Shown here one piece after another: positions 36,164-45,615 of a stretch of DNA of 64,000 nucleotides (positions within the stretch are counted from its first letter, which is position 1; every line of letters begins with the position of its first letter). The DNA is from Crocinitomicaceae bacterium (GTDB lineage: Bacteria > Bacteroidota > Bacteroidia > Flavobacteriales_D > Crocinitomicaceae): positions 3,263 through 67,262 of the forward strand of contig JAHEIL010000015.1 of NCBI GenBank assembly GCA_024639405.1. Reading direction: 5' to 3'. The position numbers and the translations under genes were made by a program. The notes under the pieces are model-generated. The model was not told the origin of the DNA. It did no database searches and saw only the letters and a list, made by a program, of their open reading frames with translations.

Positions 36164-36200
36164 TTCGTAAAAAATGTAACTATTTTTCATTTTTTACGAA
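36164..36200. repeat. Perfect 13-bp inverted repeat between purH and mreB
   Basis: TTCGTAAAAAATG (36164-36176) and its exact reverse complement (36188-36200) are separated by 11 bases. It starts 11 bp after the purH stop. The stem is AT-rich and no T run follows, so it is either a weak terminator or a regulatory site for mreB. Confidence 0.6.
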
Positions 36201-36247
36201 GAAACTACGTAATATTAAGCTTATTATAAAAAAGCGCACACAAGAAA

Positions 36248-37273
36248 ATGGGATTATTTAGCTTTTTAACACAAGAAATTGCAATCGACTTAGGTACGGC
36301 AAATACGCTAATTATCATGAATGATAAGGTAGTTGTAGATGAGCCATCGATTGTTGCAAAAGATATTTCTACTGGTAAAATTGTTGCAATTGGAAAAAAA
36401 GCGCAACAAATGCACGGTAAAACGCACAAGTTAATTGAAACAGTTCGTCCATTGAAAGATGGTGTAATTGCAGATTTCCAAAGTGCTGAACAAATGATTC
36501 GTGGAATGATTAAAATGATCAATCCAGGAAGAAGTTTATTCAATCCAACATTGAGAATGGTAATTTGTATTCCTTCAGGTATTACAGAGGTTGAGAAACG
36601 TGCCGTTCGAGATTCTGCTGAACACGCTGGAGCGAAAGAAGTTTATTTAATTCACGAACCAATGGCTGCGGCTATCGGAATCGGAATTGATGTTGAAGAA
36701 CCAATGGGAAATATGATCATCGATATCGGTGGTGGTACGTCAGAAATTGCTGTCATAGCTTTAGGTGGTATTGTTTGTGATAAATCAATTCGTATTGCTG
36801 GTGATGATTTCACAAATGACATTGAAGAATACATGCGTCGCCAACACAATATTTTAGTTGGAGAGCGTACTGCTGAATTAATTAAAATTGAAGTTGGTGC
36901 AGCGATTCCAGAATTAGACAATCCGCCTGCTGATTTTGCTGTTCGAGGACGAGATTTAATGACAGGTATTCCTAAAGAAATAATTATTACTTATTCTGAG
37001 GTAGCACATGCATTGGACAAAACAATTTCTAAAATTGAAGAAGCAATATTGAGTGCATTGGAAATGACACCGCCAGAACTTTCTGCTGATATTTACAAAA
37101 CTGGTATTTATTTAGCCGGAGGTGGCTCTATGTTACGCGGATTAGACAAGCGTATTTCAGCAAAAACAAAACTACCAGTTCACATTGCAGAAGACCCTCT
37201 TAGAGCAGTTGCAAGAGGAACAAGTATTGCGTTGAAAAATATTGACCGCTTCCAATTCTTAATTCGAGATTAA
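36248..37273 (+). CDS. mreB: Rod shape-determining protein MreB
   Basis: Actin-like filament protein that positions the wall-elongation machinery at the inner membrane. The 341-residue protein begins with an amphipathic helix (MGLFSFL), then the ATPase phosphate-1 motif IDLGTANTL, EPMAAAIG, phosphate-2 MIIDIGGGTSEIAV and the adenosine motif GIYLAGGGSMLRG. First gene of mreB-mreC-mreD-mrdA-rodA, in canonical order; a terminator-like hairpin lies between it and mreC, so mreB may be made in excess. Confidence 0.97.
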   Translation: MGLFSFLTQEIAIDLGTANTLIIMNDKVVVDEPSIVAKDISTGKIVAIGKKAQQMHGKTHKLIETVRPLKDGVIADFQSAEQMIRGMIKMINPGRSLFNPTLRMVICIPSGITEVEKRAVRDSAEHAGAKEVYLIHEPMAAAIGIGIDVEEPMGNMIIDIGGGTSEIAVIALGGIVCDKSIRIAGDDFTNDIEEYMRRQHNILVGERTAELIKIEVGAAIPELDNPPADFAVRGRDLMTGIPKEIIITYSEVAHALDKTISKIEEAILSALEMTPPELSADIYKTGIYLAGGGSMLRGLDKRISAKTKLPVHIAEDPLRAVARGTSIALKNIDRFQFLIRD

Positions 37274-37280
37274 TTTTAAG

Positions 37281-37311
37281 AGTCCTGGTAATTTTTTATC
37301 AGGACTTTTTT
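37281..37311 (+). terminator. Terminator-like hairpin between mreB and mreC
   Basis: AGTCCTG (37281-37287) pairs with CAGGACT (37300-37306) around a 12-base loop and is followed by a T run to 37311. It lies 7 bp past the mreB stop and ends 11 bp before the mreC start. It may attenuate readthrough. Confidence 0.7.
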
Positions 37312-37318
37312 ATCTTTG
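37311..37318 (+). promoter_or_regulatory. TAnnTTTG -7-like box just before mreC
   Basis: TATCTTTG directly after the hairpin, 3 bases before the mreC ATG. It could give mreC its own near-leaderless promoter. No -33 match was seen. Confidence 0.3.
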
Positions 37319-37321
37319 CCT

Positions 37322-38164
37322 ATGCGCAATTTAATAGCTTTTTTTCAGCGTTTTCGTGTTTTTGTTGTTTTTGTTGTCTTGCAGATCATTGCAATGTCAA
37401 CTTATTTCTCTTTTTTAAACTTTCCTAGGTCGCAATACTTAACAAGCGCATCTTCTTTAAATGCAACATTTTTAGAAACAAAACACAGCGTTACAAAGCA
37501 TTTTAATTTAGCACACAACAATTATTTATTGCAATTAGAAAACATTGCGTTAAGAAAACGTTTACCCCAAAGTTATCACCAGCTTCAACATGGGTATGTT
37601 AAAATTGATGACACCTTATACAAACAACAATATACTTACACGCCTGCATTGGTAATTAATTCAACATGTACGAAAGAGAATAACTATTTCACCTTAGATA
37701 TTGGCAAAGATCATGGCATTAGAAGAGGAATGGGAGTGTTTTCTGATAAAGGAATTGTAGGAGTGATTCACAAGACAAGTGATCATTACAGCATTGTAAA
37801 ATCTGTATTGACAGAAAATATTAATGTGGATGTAATGATTGAGCCAATTGGCTTATTTGGTTTATTAAAATGGGACGGGAAAGATCCAAGACGTGGAACA
37901 ATCGCAGGAATTTCTAATGACATGAAAATCAAACGTTGGTCGAAAGTAGTAACTAGAGGCGGTTCAGGAATTTTCCCTAGAGGGCTCAACGTTGGAAAAA
38001 TTGAAGCATTAAATAGTGTTGAAGGCAAGCCAATTTGGGATGTCGTTCTGCGTTTTTCAGAAGATTATCGAAAAATTCAACGCGTTTATGTCATCAAAAA
38101 TTTATTACAGGAAGAACAATTTAAGTTAGAAGAATCCATCCCTCAAGACAAAGAAAATGATTGA
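37322..38164 (+). CDS. mreC: Rod shape-determining protein MreC
   Basis: Periplasmic scaffold joining MreB/MreD to PBP2. The 280-residue protein has one N-terminal membrane helix (about 10-29), a coiled-coil stretch (LLQLENIALRKRL) and a C-terminal beta domain with LDIGKDHGIRRGMGVFSDKGIVG, VVTRGGSGIFPRGLNVGKI (seen as GGSGIFPRGL). The ATG at 37322 is preferred to a TTG six bases earlier. Its end overlaps mreD by 8 bases (ATGATTGA), implying translational coupling. Confidence 0.94.
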   Translation: MRNLIAFFQRFRVFVVFVVLQIIAMSTYFSFLNFPRSQYLTSASSLNATFLETKHSVTKHFNLAHNNYLLQLENIALRKRLPQSYHQLQHGYVKIDDTLYKQQYTYTPALVINSTCTKENNYFTLDIGKDHGIRRGMGVFSDKGIVGVIHKTSDHYSIVKSVLTENINVDVMIEPIGLFGLLKWDGKDPRRGTIAGISNDMKIKRWSKVVTRGGSGIFPRGLNVGKIEALNSVEGKPIWDVVLRFSEDYRKIQRVYVIKNLLQEEQFKLEESIPQDKEND

Positions 38165-38672
38165 TATTGCAAAACAAGCCATCCGTTTTTTTGTGCTCGT
38201 TATCTTGCAAGCACTTGTTTTAAATCAATTAGAAATTGGGTTTAGCATTCAATTTATGGTAACGCCAATTTTCTTTATGTTGTTACCTTTTCAAACGAGT
38301 ACAATTGTAATGATGTTGCTCGGATTTGTAATGGGATTTATGATTGATTCGATTTCAAATACATTTGGATTGCACGCTTCATCATTGGTTTTTATTGCGT
38401 TTATCCGACCAATCATCTTTAAAAGTTTTGCTCCAAGAGAAGGTTACGATGTTGTCAAAATGCCAAGTATTTATGACATGGGAACCAATTGGTTTGTTTC
38501 AGTATTTGGTGTGCTTCTTTTTTTACATCATTTGTGGTTTTTTACCTTTGAGATTTTTAAATTCAGTGACACCCTTTTTATCCTTCGCAAAGCGCTTGTA
38601 AGTTTGCCTTTTTCATTCTTAATTTCTTTGTTATTACAAGCCCTTTTTGTCTCAACATCAAAAAATAAATGA
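38157..38672 (+). CDS. mreD: Rod shape-determining protein MreD
   Basis: A 171-residue integral membrane protein, with about five hydrophobic helices, partner of MreC in the elongation complex. Sequence identity to MreD cannot be judged by eye, as the family is poorly conserved; the length, membrane topology and exact place between mreC (8-base overlap) and PBP2 (ATGA overlap) make the call. Final residues are SKNK. Confidence 0.88.
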   Translation: MIDIAKQAIRFFVLVILQALVLNQLEIGFSIQFMVTPIFFMLLPFQTSTIVMMLLGFVMGFMIDSISNTFGLHASSLVFIAFIRPIIFKSFAPREGYDVVKMPSIYDMGTNWFVSVFGVLLFLHHLWFFTFEIFKFSDTLFILRKALVSLPFSFLISLLLQALFVSTSKNK

Positions 38673-40528
38673 ATACTGATAACCGAAAATATGTCTTAAT
38701 TGCATTTATTATCATTGTTGGTATCATCTATTCTGTTCGCTTATTTTATATGCAAGTTGTTGATGAAACTTGGACGTTACGAGCCCAAGAAATCGCTGAA
38801 AAAAGAAAAGAGATCACGCCGCCAAGAGGGGTTTTATTTGACCGAAAAGGAAAAAAAATGGTTTCTAACAGAACATACTACAATTTAATGTTCGTTGAAG
38901 CAAAAATGAAACATTTTGATACACTTGCATTTGCAAATTTAATTGGTTGGTCAAAAGAACACGTTAGATATCGTTTTTATGAAATAAAAAAAGGAGAAGG
39001 AAAATACCACAATAAAAACACAGGGAAAACCACTTCTAACTACCAAAAAATTCGTCCATATGCGTTTTTAAAAGAATTAACTTTAGATGAAATTGCTGTC
39101 ATAGCGCCTCATTTAGAGAACTTTCCAGGGTTTTATGAAGAAGTGACAAGTATGCGAAGTTATCCCTACGCTAACGGTGCAAATATCGTTGGTTATTTAT
39201 CGGAAGTGAACGGAGAAGAAATTGATGAAGACCATTTTTACAAACCAGGAAATAACATCGGTAGAGCAGGATTAGAACGCTTTTATGAAGCAGAATTAAG
39301 AGGTCAAAAAGGAATTCGCTACATCGTAACATCTGCCTTAAACAATGCTATAGAATCCTATGCGAATGGAAAATATGATACTGTTGCAAAACAAGGGCCT
39401 TATTTAAAACTCGGAATTGACATCAATTTACAAGCTTACGGTGAACGATTGTTAAAAAACAAACGTGGCTGTATAGTAGCAATTGAACCAAGTACGGGAG
39501 AAATTTTAGCATTGGTTTCTGCTCCATCCTACGATCCAAATTTATTTATTGGTAAACGAAACATATCTGCAAACTATGGGCGCTTATTAAATGATCCAAG
39601 CAAACCCTTGTATCCAAGACCGTTGGCAGCAGAGTATCCACCTGGTTCAACCTTTAAATTGTTAAATTCATTGATAGGTTTACAAGAAGGAGTTATTACA
39701 CCACAAAGTGGTTTTCCATGTAACAAATCGATGGTTGGATGCCACAATCATGCCAGCGCCGGAAATCTACCTGATGCCATTAAACATTCGTGTAACCCAT
39801 ACTATTACGCTGTTACAAAAAGGATCATACAACAAAACAAAAAGAAAAGTGTATTTGAAGACGCAGAACTTGGTTTAAATAAATGGGCTAGATACATGCG
39901 AAGCTTTGGCTTAGGATCTAAATTAGAAACAGACATAACAGGATTAAGTGGAGGTTCCATTCCTGATGCATTGTACTATGACAAATGGTATGGTAATCAT
40001 AGATGGGCGTTTTCAACGATTCGTTCTATTTCAATTGGACAGGGTGAAGTCATGTTGACGCCTTTACAGATGGCCAATGTTGCCGCTACAATTGCCAATC
40101 GCGGTTGGTATATTATTCCACATTTTGTGAAATCAATTGGTGGAAAAGGACCTAAAGCGATTTATAAAAAGAAACATTATACGTTGATTGATCGTTCTCA
40201 TTTTTCGGTTATAATCGAAGGTATGCGGCGCGTAGTACATGAACCAGGTGGTACAGGAAAACGAGCAAAATTAAAAGACATCATCGTTTGTGGAAAAACA
40301 GGAACCGTTCAAAATCCACATGGAGAAGATCACTCTACTTTTGTGGCATTTGCGCCAATGTACAAACCAAAAATTGCTATTGCTGTCTTCATAGAAAATG
40401 CAAAAGGTGGTGGTGGTTTATGGGCAGCACCAACTGCTGGGTTAATGATTGAAAAATATTTAACCAAAAAAATAATGGAAAAAGATCGGGAAAAAACTAT
40501 TTTAGAAGCTAATTTTTCATACAGATAA
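38669..40528 (+). CDS. mrdA: Penicillin-binding protein 2 (elongation transpeptidase)
   Basis: Class B PBP that cross-links new glycan strands during cell elongation. 619 residues: N-terminal membrane helix (about 9-27), dimerisation/pedestal domain with PPRGVLFDRKG, and the transpeptidase domain with Ser327 in the PGSTFK motif (SxxK), SCN in KHSCNPY, and KTGT in CGKTGTVQ. The gene overlaps mreD by four bases and rodA by one, consistent with one operon. Its partner glycosyltransferase is RodA. Confidence 0.95.
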   Translation: MNTDNRKYVLIAFIIIVGIIYSVRLFYMQVVDETWTLRAQEIAEKRKEITPPRGVLFDRKGKKMVSNRTYYNLMFVEAKMKHFDTLAFANLIGWSKEHVRYRFYEIKKGEGKYHNKNTGKTTSNYQKIRPYAFLKELTLDEIAVIAPHLENFPGFYEEVTSMRSYPYANGANIVGYLSEVNGEEIDEDHFYKPGNNIGRAGLERFYEAELRGQKGIRYIVTSALNNAIESYANGKYDTVAKQGPYLKLGIDINLQAYGERLLKNKRGCIVAIEPSTGEILALVSAPSYDPNLFIGKRNISANYGRLLNDPSKPLYPRPLAAEYPPGSTFKLLNSLIGLQEGVITPQSGFPCNKSMVGCHNHASAGNLPDAIKHSCNPYYYAVTKRIIQQNKKKSVFEDAELGLNKWARYMRSFGLGSKLETDITGLSGGSIPDALYYDKWYGNHRWAFSTIRSISIGQGEVMLTPLQMANVAATIANRGWYIIPHFVKSIGGKGPKAIYKKKHYTLIDRSHFSVIIEGMRRVVHEPGGTGKRAKLKDIIVCGKTGTVQNPHGEDHSTFVAFAPMYKPKIAIAVFIENAKGGGGLWAAPTAGLMIEKYLTKKIMEKDREKTILEANFSYR

Positions 40529-41925
40529 TGCGGAAACAAGAATCTCTCGTTGCCTATTTTGATTGGCCTTTGTTCATCGTCTACATGTTACTATTGTTGA
40601 TGGGGATTGCCACTGTATATTCTACCGCCTACAATGCTGATTACCCGAACTTATTTGATTTCTCTCAGAAATATGGAAAACAAATAATGTGGTTAGGTAT
40701 TTCCTTATTTTTAGGATTAATCGTGTTTTTGATTGACTCTGATATTTATCGAAAATTTTGTGTGCCTATTTATCTTTTTACGCTGGTACTGCTCGTTATT
40801 GTTTTATTTATGCCGGCAGTCAATGGTGCTAGAGCGTGGTTAGGGATAGGTAGTATGGGGATACAACCTGCTGAATTTGCTAAAATTGGAACAGCACTTT
40901 TATTGGCGCGTTTCATCAGTTCTATCAATGTAAAACAGCAAACTATTCAAACTGTTTTATACGCAAATGCAATCATATTAATTCCTATGGTCCTAATATT
41001 ATTGCAACCAGATGCAGGAACATTTGTTGTATTTACATCATTTTTATTTGTGATGTACCGAGAAGGAATTACCTATGATCCATTGATATTAAAAATTGTA
41101 AATGCCTTTCCAGGTGTACTTTTCAAAAAAACTTGGGTAGGAAGTCACTTTATACCCATCCTATTTGTAGTAGTTTTTTTAAGTATCATTACTTTATTCA
41201 TGAGTAACGAAACAATTACATTTGAATCGTTTCCAGGAATAGAAATACCAGGGTTTTGGGGTGTAGTTTTTACTTTAGGATTCTTTGGAATTTTAGGAAT
41301 GATATTTCTAAGATTTGTTTCAACAAAAAGAGAGCGTAACAATGCATCACTTGTAATCGTAATTGGATTTGTATTATCAACAATTTTAGCTTCCATTGTT
41401 AATTTTGGGTTTCAAGGATTGGCCTCGCATCAAAAAGTTCGAATTGAATTATTCCTAGGGCTAAAAGAAGATCCAAACGGCGAAGACTACAATCGTAATA
41501 GAGCAATGGCAGCGGTAGGTTCGGGCGGTTTTTTGGGAAAAGGGTACAACAATGCTTCTGTTTCAAGTGTAGAAAGTAACCATGTCCCTGAAAGTGAAAC
41601 TGACTTTATTTTTTGCCCTTTTGCTGAAGAATGGGGATTTTTAGGCACCATCCTTTTAATTGGAATGTATTTATTCCTATTGTTACGTATAGTATTCATC
41701 GCCGAACGACAACGATCAACATTTAACCGAGTATATGCTTATGCTGTTGCCATGATTTTATTTTACCATTTTGCCATTAATTTAGGGATGAACATCGGCT
41801 TTGCACCTGTCATTGGAATTCCTTTACCCTTCTTTAGTTATGGCGGTTCTTCCATGATGTCTTTCTCGGTGATGATGTTTGTATTATTGAAACTCGATAG
41901 CCAACGTAGAGATGTCTTACAATAA
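40528..41925 (+). CDS. rodA: Rod shape-determining protein RodA (SEDS glycosyltransferase)
   Basis: SEDS-family peptidoglycan polymerase that works with PBP2. The 465-residue protein has about ten membrane helices and typical motifs: WLGIGSMGIQPAEFAKI, LQPDAGT, and the C-terminal PLPFFSYGGSSM. It is nearly 100 residues longer than E. coli RodA; the surplus lies in the middle (about 190-290), with an extra-cytoplasmic loop and two hydrophobic stretches, as is usual in Bacteroidota. It overlaps the PBP2 stop by one base (TAATG). Confidence 0.95.
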   Translation: MRKQESLVAYFDWPLFIVYMLLLLMGIATVYSTAYNADYPNLFDFSQKYGKQIMWLGISLFLGLIVFLIDSDIYRKFCVPIYLFTLVLLVIVLFMPAVNGARAWLGIGSMGIQPAEFAKIGTALLLARFISSINVKQQTIQTVLYANAIILIPMVLILLQPDAGTFVVFTSFLFVMYREGITYDPLILKIVNAFPGVLFKKTWVGSHFIPILFVVVFLSIITLFMSNETITFESFPGIEIPGFWGVVFTLGFFGILGMIFLRFVSTKRERNNASLVIVIGFVLSTILASIVNFGFQGLASHQKVRIELFLGLKEDPNGEDYNRNRAMAAVGSGGFLGKGYNNASVSSVESNHVPESETDFIFCPFAEEWGFLGTILLIGMYLFLLLRIVFIAERQRSTFNRVYAYAVAMILFYHFAINLGMNIGFAPVIGIPLPFFSYGGSSMMSFSVMMFVLLKLDSQRRDVLQ

Positions 41926-41982
41926 TTTTAGAAAGCGATAGTTGAATCAAAGAAATCTTTATTTTTACATTAAAAAACAAGC

Positions 41983-44502
41983 ATGAACGACAAATTAACC
42001 CCTTCAAATGCCTTTTCAACGGAAAAATTGAAAAAATGGACGCGCTTATTTTGGGTCTTAGCAATGATGCCTTTTGTTTTAGTGACTTCGTTACTTCTTT
42101 TTCAATCTGAAGACGATTTGCCCCCGGTTGAAATGTTAGACAATCCACCAGAATTATTAGCTTCTGTAGTATTAGCAGATGATGGTGAAACAGAATTAGG
42201 TCGCTATTGGAAAATAAACCGAACAAGTGTTCAATACAAAGACATTTCTCCTTACGTTACAGATGCATTAATCGCAACAGAAGATGAACGATTTATTGAT
42301 CATTCAGGGGTTGATTTTAGAGCAATCGGAAGAGCAGTTGTAAATGTTGGTGGCGCTGGTGGTGCATCCACAATTACACAACAATTAGCAAAATTATTGT
42401 TTACATTACAACAGCGAGATCGACAAGAATTGGCGCGATCTATGGGAGAATCTGTTTCGTCAGGTGCTTCCACTCGCATTGGAAGAATCTTTCAACGTAT
42501 CAATGAAAAAGCACGTGAAAATATTATTGCAACACGTTTAGAAAAGCGATTTACAAAAGAAGAAATCATCACCATGTATTTAAATCAATTTGATTTTTTA
42601 TACAATGCTGTTGGAATTGAAAATGCAGCAAAAGTTTACTTCAATAAAAAACCAATCAATTTAACGAAGGACGAAGCAGCTTTGTTGGTTGGTTTATGTA
42701 AAAATCCTTCATTGTTTAATCCTTACACTTATAAAATCAAAGATTACCGCGGTAAAATTGCAAAAGAAAAAGATATTCCATTAAGCAAAGTTAAAATTTC
42801 AGATATCGCACCATTGCGTGCTGCAGATTCTATAAGAGCTGTATCGAGAAGAAATCAAGTTTTAATGCAGTGGCTTAAAAATAGTAAAAGCAATAACAAG
42901 GCCTTACGTGTTAAAATCACAAAAGAGGAATACGACATTTTAAAAATGAAACCAATTGTTGTTGACTATCAAATTGTTGATCATAAACAAGGAATGGCAC
43001 CGTATTTTAGAGAAGCAGTGCGCAAGGAATTAACTGAATTATTTAAAGAAAAAAATGCTGATGGTTCTTGGAAATATGCACGCCAAGATGGTTCCCCATA
43101 TGATATTTACAGAGATGGATTAAAAATTTACACGTCAATCAACGCTAGCTTACAAGAATATGCTGAGGCAGCGGTTGAGCGACATTTGAAAGAATCTTTA
43201 CAACCTGCATTTGACGATAACAATAGGTATTTGAAAAATTATCCATTTTCAAGCGATATCAATAAAGATGAAGTAGAATCAATTATGCTTACTGCGCGTC
43301 ATAATTCAGCGCGTTATGCGAATTTAGTGAGCAGTGGACTTACAGAAAGTGAAATCAATAAAAATTTCAATACTCCTGTTTCAATGAAAGTGTTTACGTG
43401 GAAAGGTAATAATGAAATTGATACGACACTTACTCCGAATGATTCTATTCGCTATTATAAAGCGTTTTTACATGCTGGATTAATTTCAATTGAACCTCAA
43501 ACAGGATTTGTAAAAGCATGGGTTGGTGGCGCCAATTTCGAAAATTTTGCATATGATCACGTGCGTCAAGGAAAGCGCCAAGTTGGTTCAACCATTAAAC
43601 CATTTGTATATGGAACGGCGATGGCAATGGGTGTTGTAAAACCATGTACACAATTTGCCAACACAACTTATTGCGTTGATTTACAAAATGCAGATGGAGA
43701 TGTTGACGGAAGATGGTGCCCGAAAAATGCGGGTGGATCAGACGCTGGAGTTGTTTCTGCATCAACTGGTTTGGCGCAATCGATGAATAATATTACGGTA
43801 GCGGTTATGTCAAAAATGGGCGGTTATGCAGGGCCTAAAACAGTTTCTAAATTATTGCGAATGATGGACATTGATCTTCCTGCAAGTCAAGAAGTTCCTG
43901 CTATGTGTCTTGGCATCATGGATTTATCCTTGTTCCAATTGGTTGGCGCACAGTGTATTTTTGTCAACAACGGAATTTACAACCGTCCAACAACTATTTT
44001 AAGAATTGAAGACCGAAATGGAAATGTTATTTTTAATGCAAAATCGTATTCTAAAGAGGTCCTCAACGAAAATGTTGCATATGAAACCTTGAAAATGATG
44101 AAGCAAGTTGTAACGAGTGGTACTGCGGGAAGCTTAAGAGGTGGAAATAGTTGGGGGAATGTTTTAGCTCCTACAGCTGGTAAAACAGGAACAACGCAAA
44201 GTAATTCTGACGGATGGTTTGTTGGTTTAACACCTGAATTAGCGACTGGTGTTTGGGTTGGCGCTGAAGATCGTTCCGTTCGATTCCGTTCGATGCAATG
44301 GGGTCAAGGTGCACGACTTGCCTTACCAATTTATGGGTATTACATGCAAAAAGTATACAAAGATCCTAAAATTGCGCTTTCAACAACTGACTTTAAAGAA
44401 CCAAGGTCGTATGACCCAAAAGCATTTTCATGTTCTGGAGGAGATATCCTCCCTACTCCAGCGCAAGAAGAAGTAATTCCTGAAGAAATCGATTTTCAAT
44501 AA
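41983..44502 (+). CDS. Class A penicillin-binding protein (bifunctional transglycosylase/transpeptidase)
   Basis: PBP1A-like enzyme that both polymerises and cross-links peptidoglycan. 839 residues: N-terminal membrane anchor (about 26-43), GT51 domain with EDERFIDHSGVD and STITQQLAK, and a transpeptidase domain with Ser536 in GSTIK, SMN in AQSMNN, and Lys734 in the KTGT motif. It starts 57 bp after rodA, so it may be the last gene of the cell-shape operon; the following CoA-transferase gene begins only 9 bp after its stop, an unexpected metabolic neighbour. Confidence 0.94.
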   Translation: MNDKLTPSNAFSTEKLKKWTRLFWVLAMMPFVLVTSLLLFQSEDDLPPVEMLDNPPELLASVVLADDGETELGRYWKINRTSVQYKDISPYVTDALIATEDERFIDHSGVDFRAIGRAVVNVGGAGGASTITQQLAKLLFTLQQRDRQELARSMGESVSSGASTRIGRIFQRINEKARENIIATRLEKRFTKEEIITMYLNQFDFLYNAVGIENAAKVYFNKKPINLTKDEAALLVGLCKNPSLFNPYTYKIKDYRGKIAKEKDIPLSKVKISDIAPLRAADSIRAVSRRNQVLMQWLKNSKSNNKALRVKITKEEYDILKMKPIVVDYQIVDHKQGMAPYFREAVRKELTELFKEKNADGSWKYARQDGSPYDIYRDGLKIYTSINASLQEYAEAAVERHLKESLQPAFDDNNRYLKNYPFSSDINKDEVESIMLTARHNSARYANLVSSGLTESEINKNFNTPVSMKVFTWKGNNEIDTTLTPNDSIRYYKAFLHAGLISIEPQTGFVKAWVGGANFENFAYDHVRQGKRQVGSTIKPFVYGTAMAMGVVKPCTQFANTTYCVDLQNADGDVDGRWCPKNAGGSDAGVVSASTGLAQSMNNITVAVMSKMGGYAGPKTVSKLLRMMDIDLPASQEVPAMCLGIMDLSLFQLVGAQCIFVNNGIYNRPTTILRIEDRNGNVIFNAKSYSKEVLNENVAYETLKMMKQVVTSGTAGSLRGGNSWGNVLAPTAGKTGTTQSNSDGWFVGLTPELATGVWVGAEDRSVRFRSMQWGQGARLALPIYGYYMQKVYKDPKIALSTTDFKEPRSYDPKAFSCSGGDILPTPAQEEVIPEEIDFQ

Positions 44503-44511
44503 AATACACAC

Positions 44512-45201
44512 ATGAATAAAGTTGTTAAGAACGTAGAAGAAGCATTACTCGGTATACAAGATGGAATGACCTTGATGATAGGTGGATTTGGATTGTGTGG
44601 TATACCAGAAAATTCAATAGCGCAACTCGTAAAATTAAACGTACGCAATTTAACATGTATATCAAATAATGCAGGTGTAGATGATTTTGGGTTAGGCTTA
44701 TTGCTGCAACAAAAACAAATCAAAAAAATGATTAGTTCTTATGTTGGTGAAAATGCAGAATTTGAACGACAAATGTTGTCTGGAGAATTGATTGTAGATT
44801 TAATTCCTCAAGGAAGTTTAGCCGAACGTTGTCGTGCTGGTGGCGCTGGAATTCCTGCATTTTTCACTCCGGCAGGTTACGGAACAGAAGTTGCAGAAGG
44901 TAAAGAAGTGCGTGTTTTTAATGGAAAGCCACACATATTAGAAGAAGCGCTTACTGCAGATTACGCAATTGTAAAAGCTTGGAAAGGTGACACGGAAGGG
45001 AATCTAATCTTTAAAGCTACAGCACGAAATTTTAATCCTATGATGGCAATGGCAGGTAAAATTACCATTGCAGAAGTAGAAGAATTAGTTCCAGCAGGAA
45101 CACTTGACCCAAATTTTATTCATACTCCTGGAATTTTTGTACAACGCATATTCCAAGGTGAAAAATTTGAAAAACGCATCGAACAAAGAACCACTAGATA
45201 A
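44512..45201 (+). CDS. scoA: 3-oxoacid CoA-transferase, subunit A
   Basis: Alpha subunit of a succinyl-CoA:3-ketoacid-type CoA-transferase, which moves CoA between succinyl-CoA and acetoacetate or similar. 229 residues with [13 protein letters not shown], the CoA-binding turn, [13 protein letters not shown], and [15 protein letters not shown]. Subunit B is at 45749; normally the two are directly adjacent, but here 547 bp containing a four-helix-bundle gene lies between them. It follows the class A PBP gene by 9 bp. Confidence 0.94.
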   Translation: MNKVVKNVEEALLGIQDGMTLMIGGFGLCGIPENSIAQLVKLNVRNLTCISNNAGVDDFGLGLLLQQKQIKKMISSYVGENAEFERQMLSGELIVDLIPQGSLAERCRAGGAGIPAFFTPAGYGTEVAEGKEVRVFNGKPHILEEALTADYAIVKAWKGDTEGNLIFKATARNFNPMMAMAGKITIAEVEELVPAGTLDPNFIHTPGIFVQRIFQGEKFEKRIEQRTTR

Positions 45202-45264
45202 TGGTTTAATGTGAAAATGATTTAATTGAACAATGTGAAAATTAATCAATGAATCAATTTAGAA
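45202..45264. repeat. Left flank of the four-helix-bundle insertion
   Basis: AT-rich phrases AATGTGAAAATGA (45208-45220) and AATGTGAAAAT (45232-45242) lie between the scoA stop and the small gene. The reverse complement ATTTTCACATT occurs in the right flank at 45701-45711. No coding signal. Confidence 0.65.
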
Positions 45265-45615
45265 ATGGAAGTTAAACAAAATATTATTCTAGCTAAGACG
45301 ATTGCGTTTTCAATTGAGATAATTGCATATTGTGAACTCCTAGAATCCAATAAGAAATTTGTAATAGCACGTCAATTACTAAAATCAGGAACATCAATTG
45401 GAGCAAATGTTCATGAAGGACAAAATGCAGAATCAAAAAATGATTTTATTCATAAAATGAAAATTGCCGCAAAAGAAATTGAAGAAACAAAATATTGGCT
45501 AATCTTATGTAATCATTCAGAATCTTACCCTTCAAATGAAAAATTATTTGATACAATAAATGAAATTGGTTTAATAATTTATAAGATAATTGCAAGCTCA
45601 AAAAACAATAAATAA
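45265..45615 (+). CDS. Four-helix-bundle protein (23S rRNA IVP-like family)
   Basis: A 116-residue, mostly helical protein matching the four-helix-bundle family first known from intervening sequences of 23S rRNA genes. Family-type features are FVIARQLLKSGTSIGANVHEG, the central Arg/Ser/Gly turn (seen here as RQLLKSGTSIGANVHEG), EGQNAESKNDFIHKM, and AAKEIEETKYWLIL. No enzymatic residue is evident. It lies between scoA and scoB, with AT-rich inverted-repeat flanks, so it is an insertion that left both neighbours intact. No rRNA gene is in the window. What the protein does is not known. Confidence 0.85.
   Translation: MEVKQNIILAKTIAFSIEIIAYCELLESNKKFVIARQLLKSGTSIGANVHEGQNAESKNDFIHKMKIAAKEIEETKYWLILCNHSESYPSNEKLFDTINEIGLIIYKIIASSKNNK

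Noticed and set aside
45265..45615. rRNA intervening sequence
   Set aside because: The IVP-like gene is often within 23S rRNA, but no rRNA sequence is seen around it.
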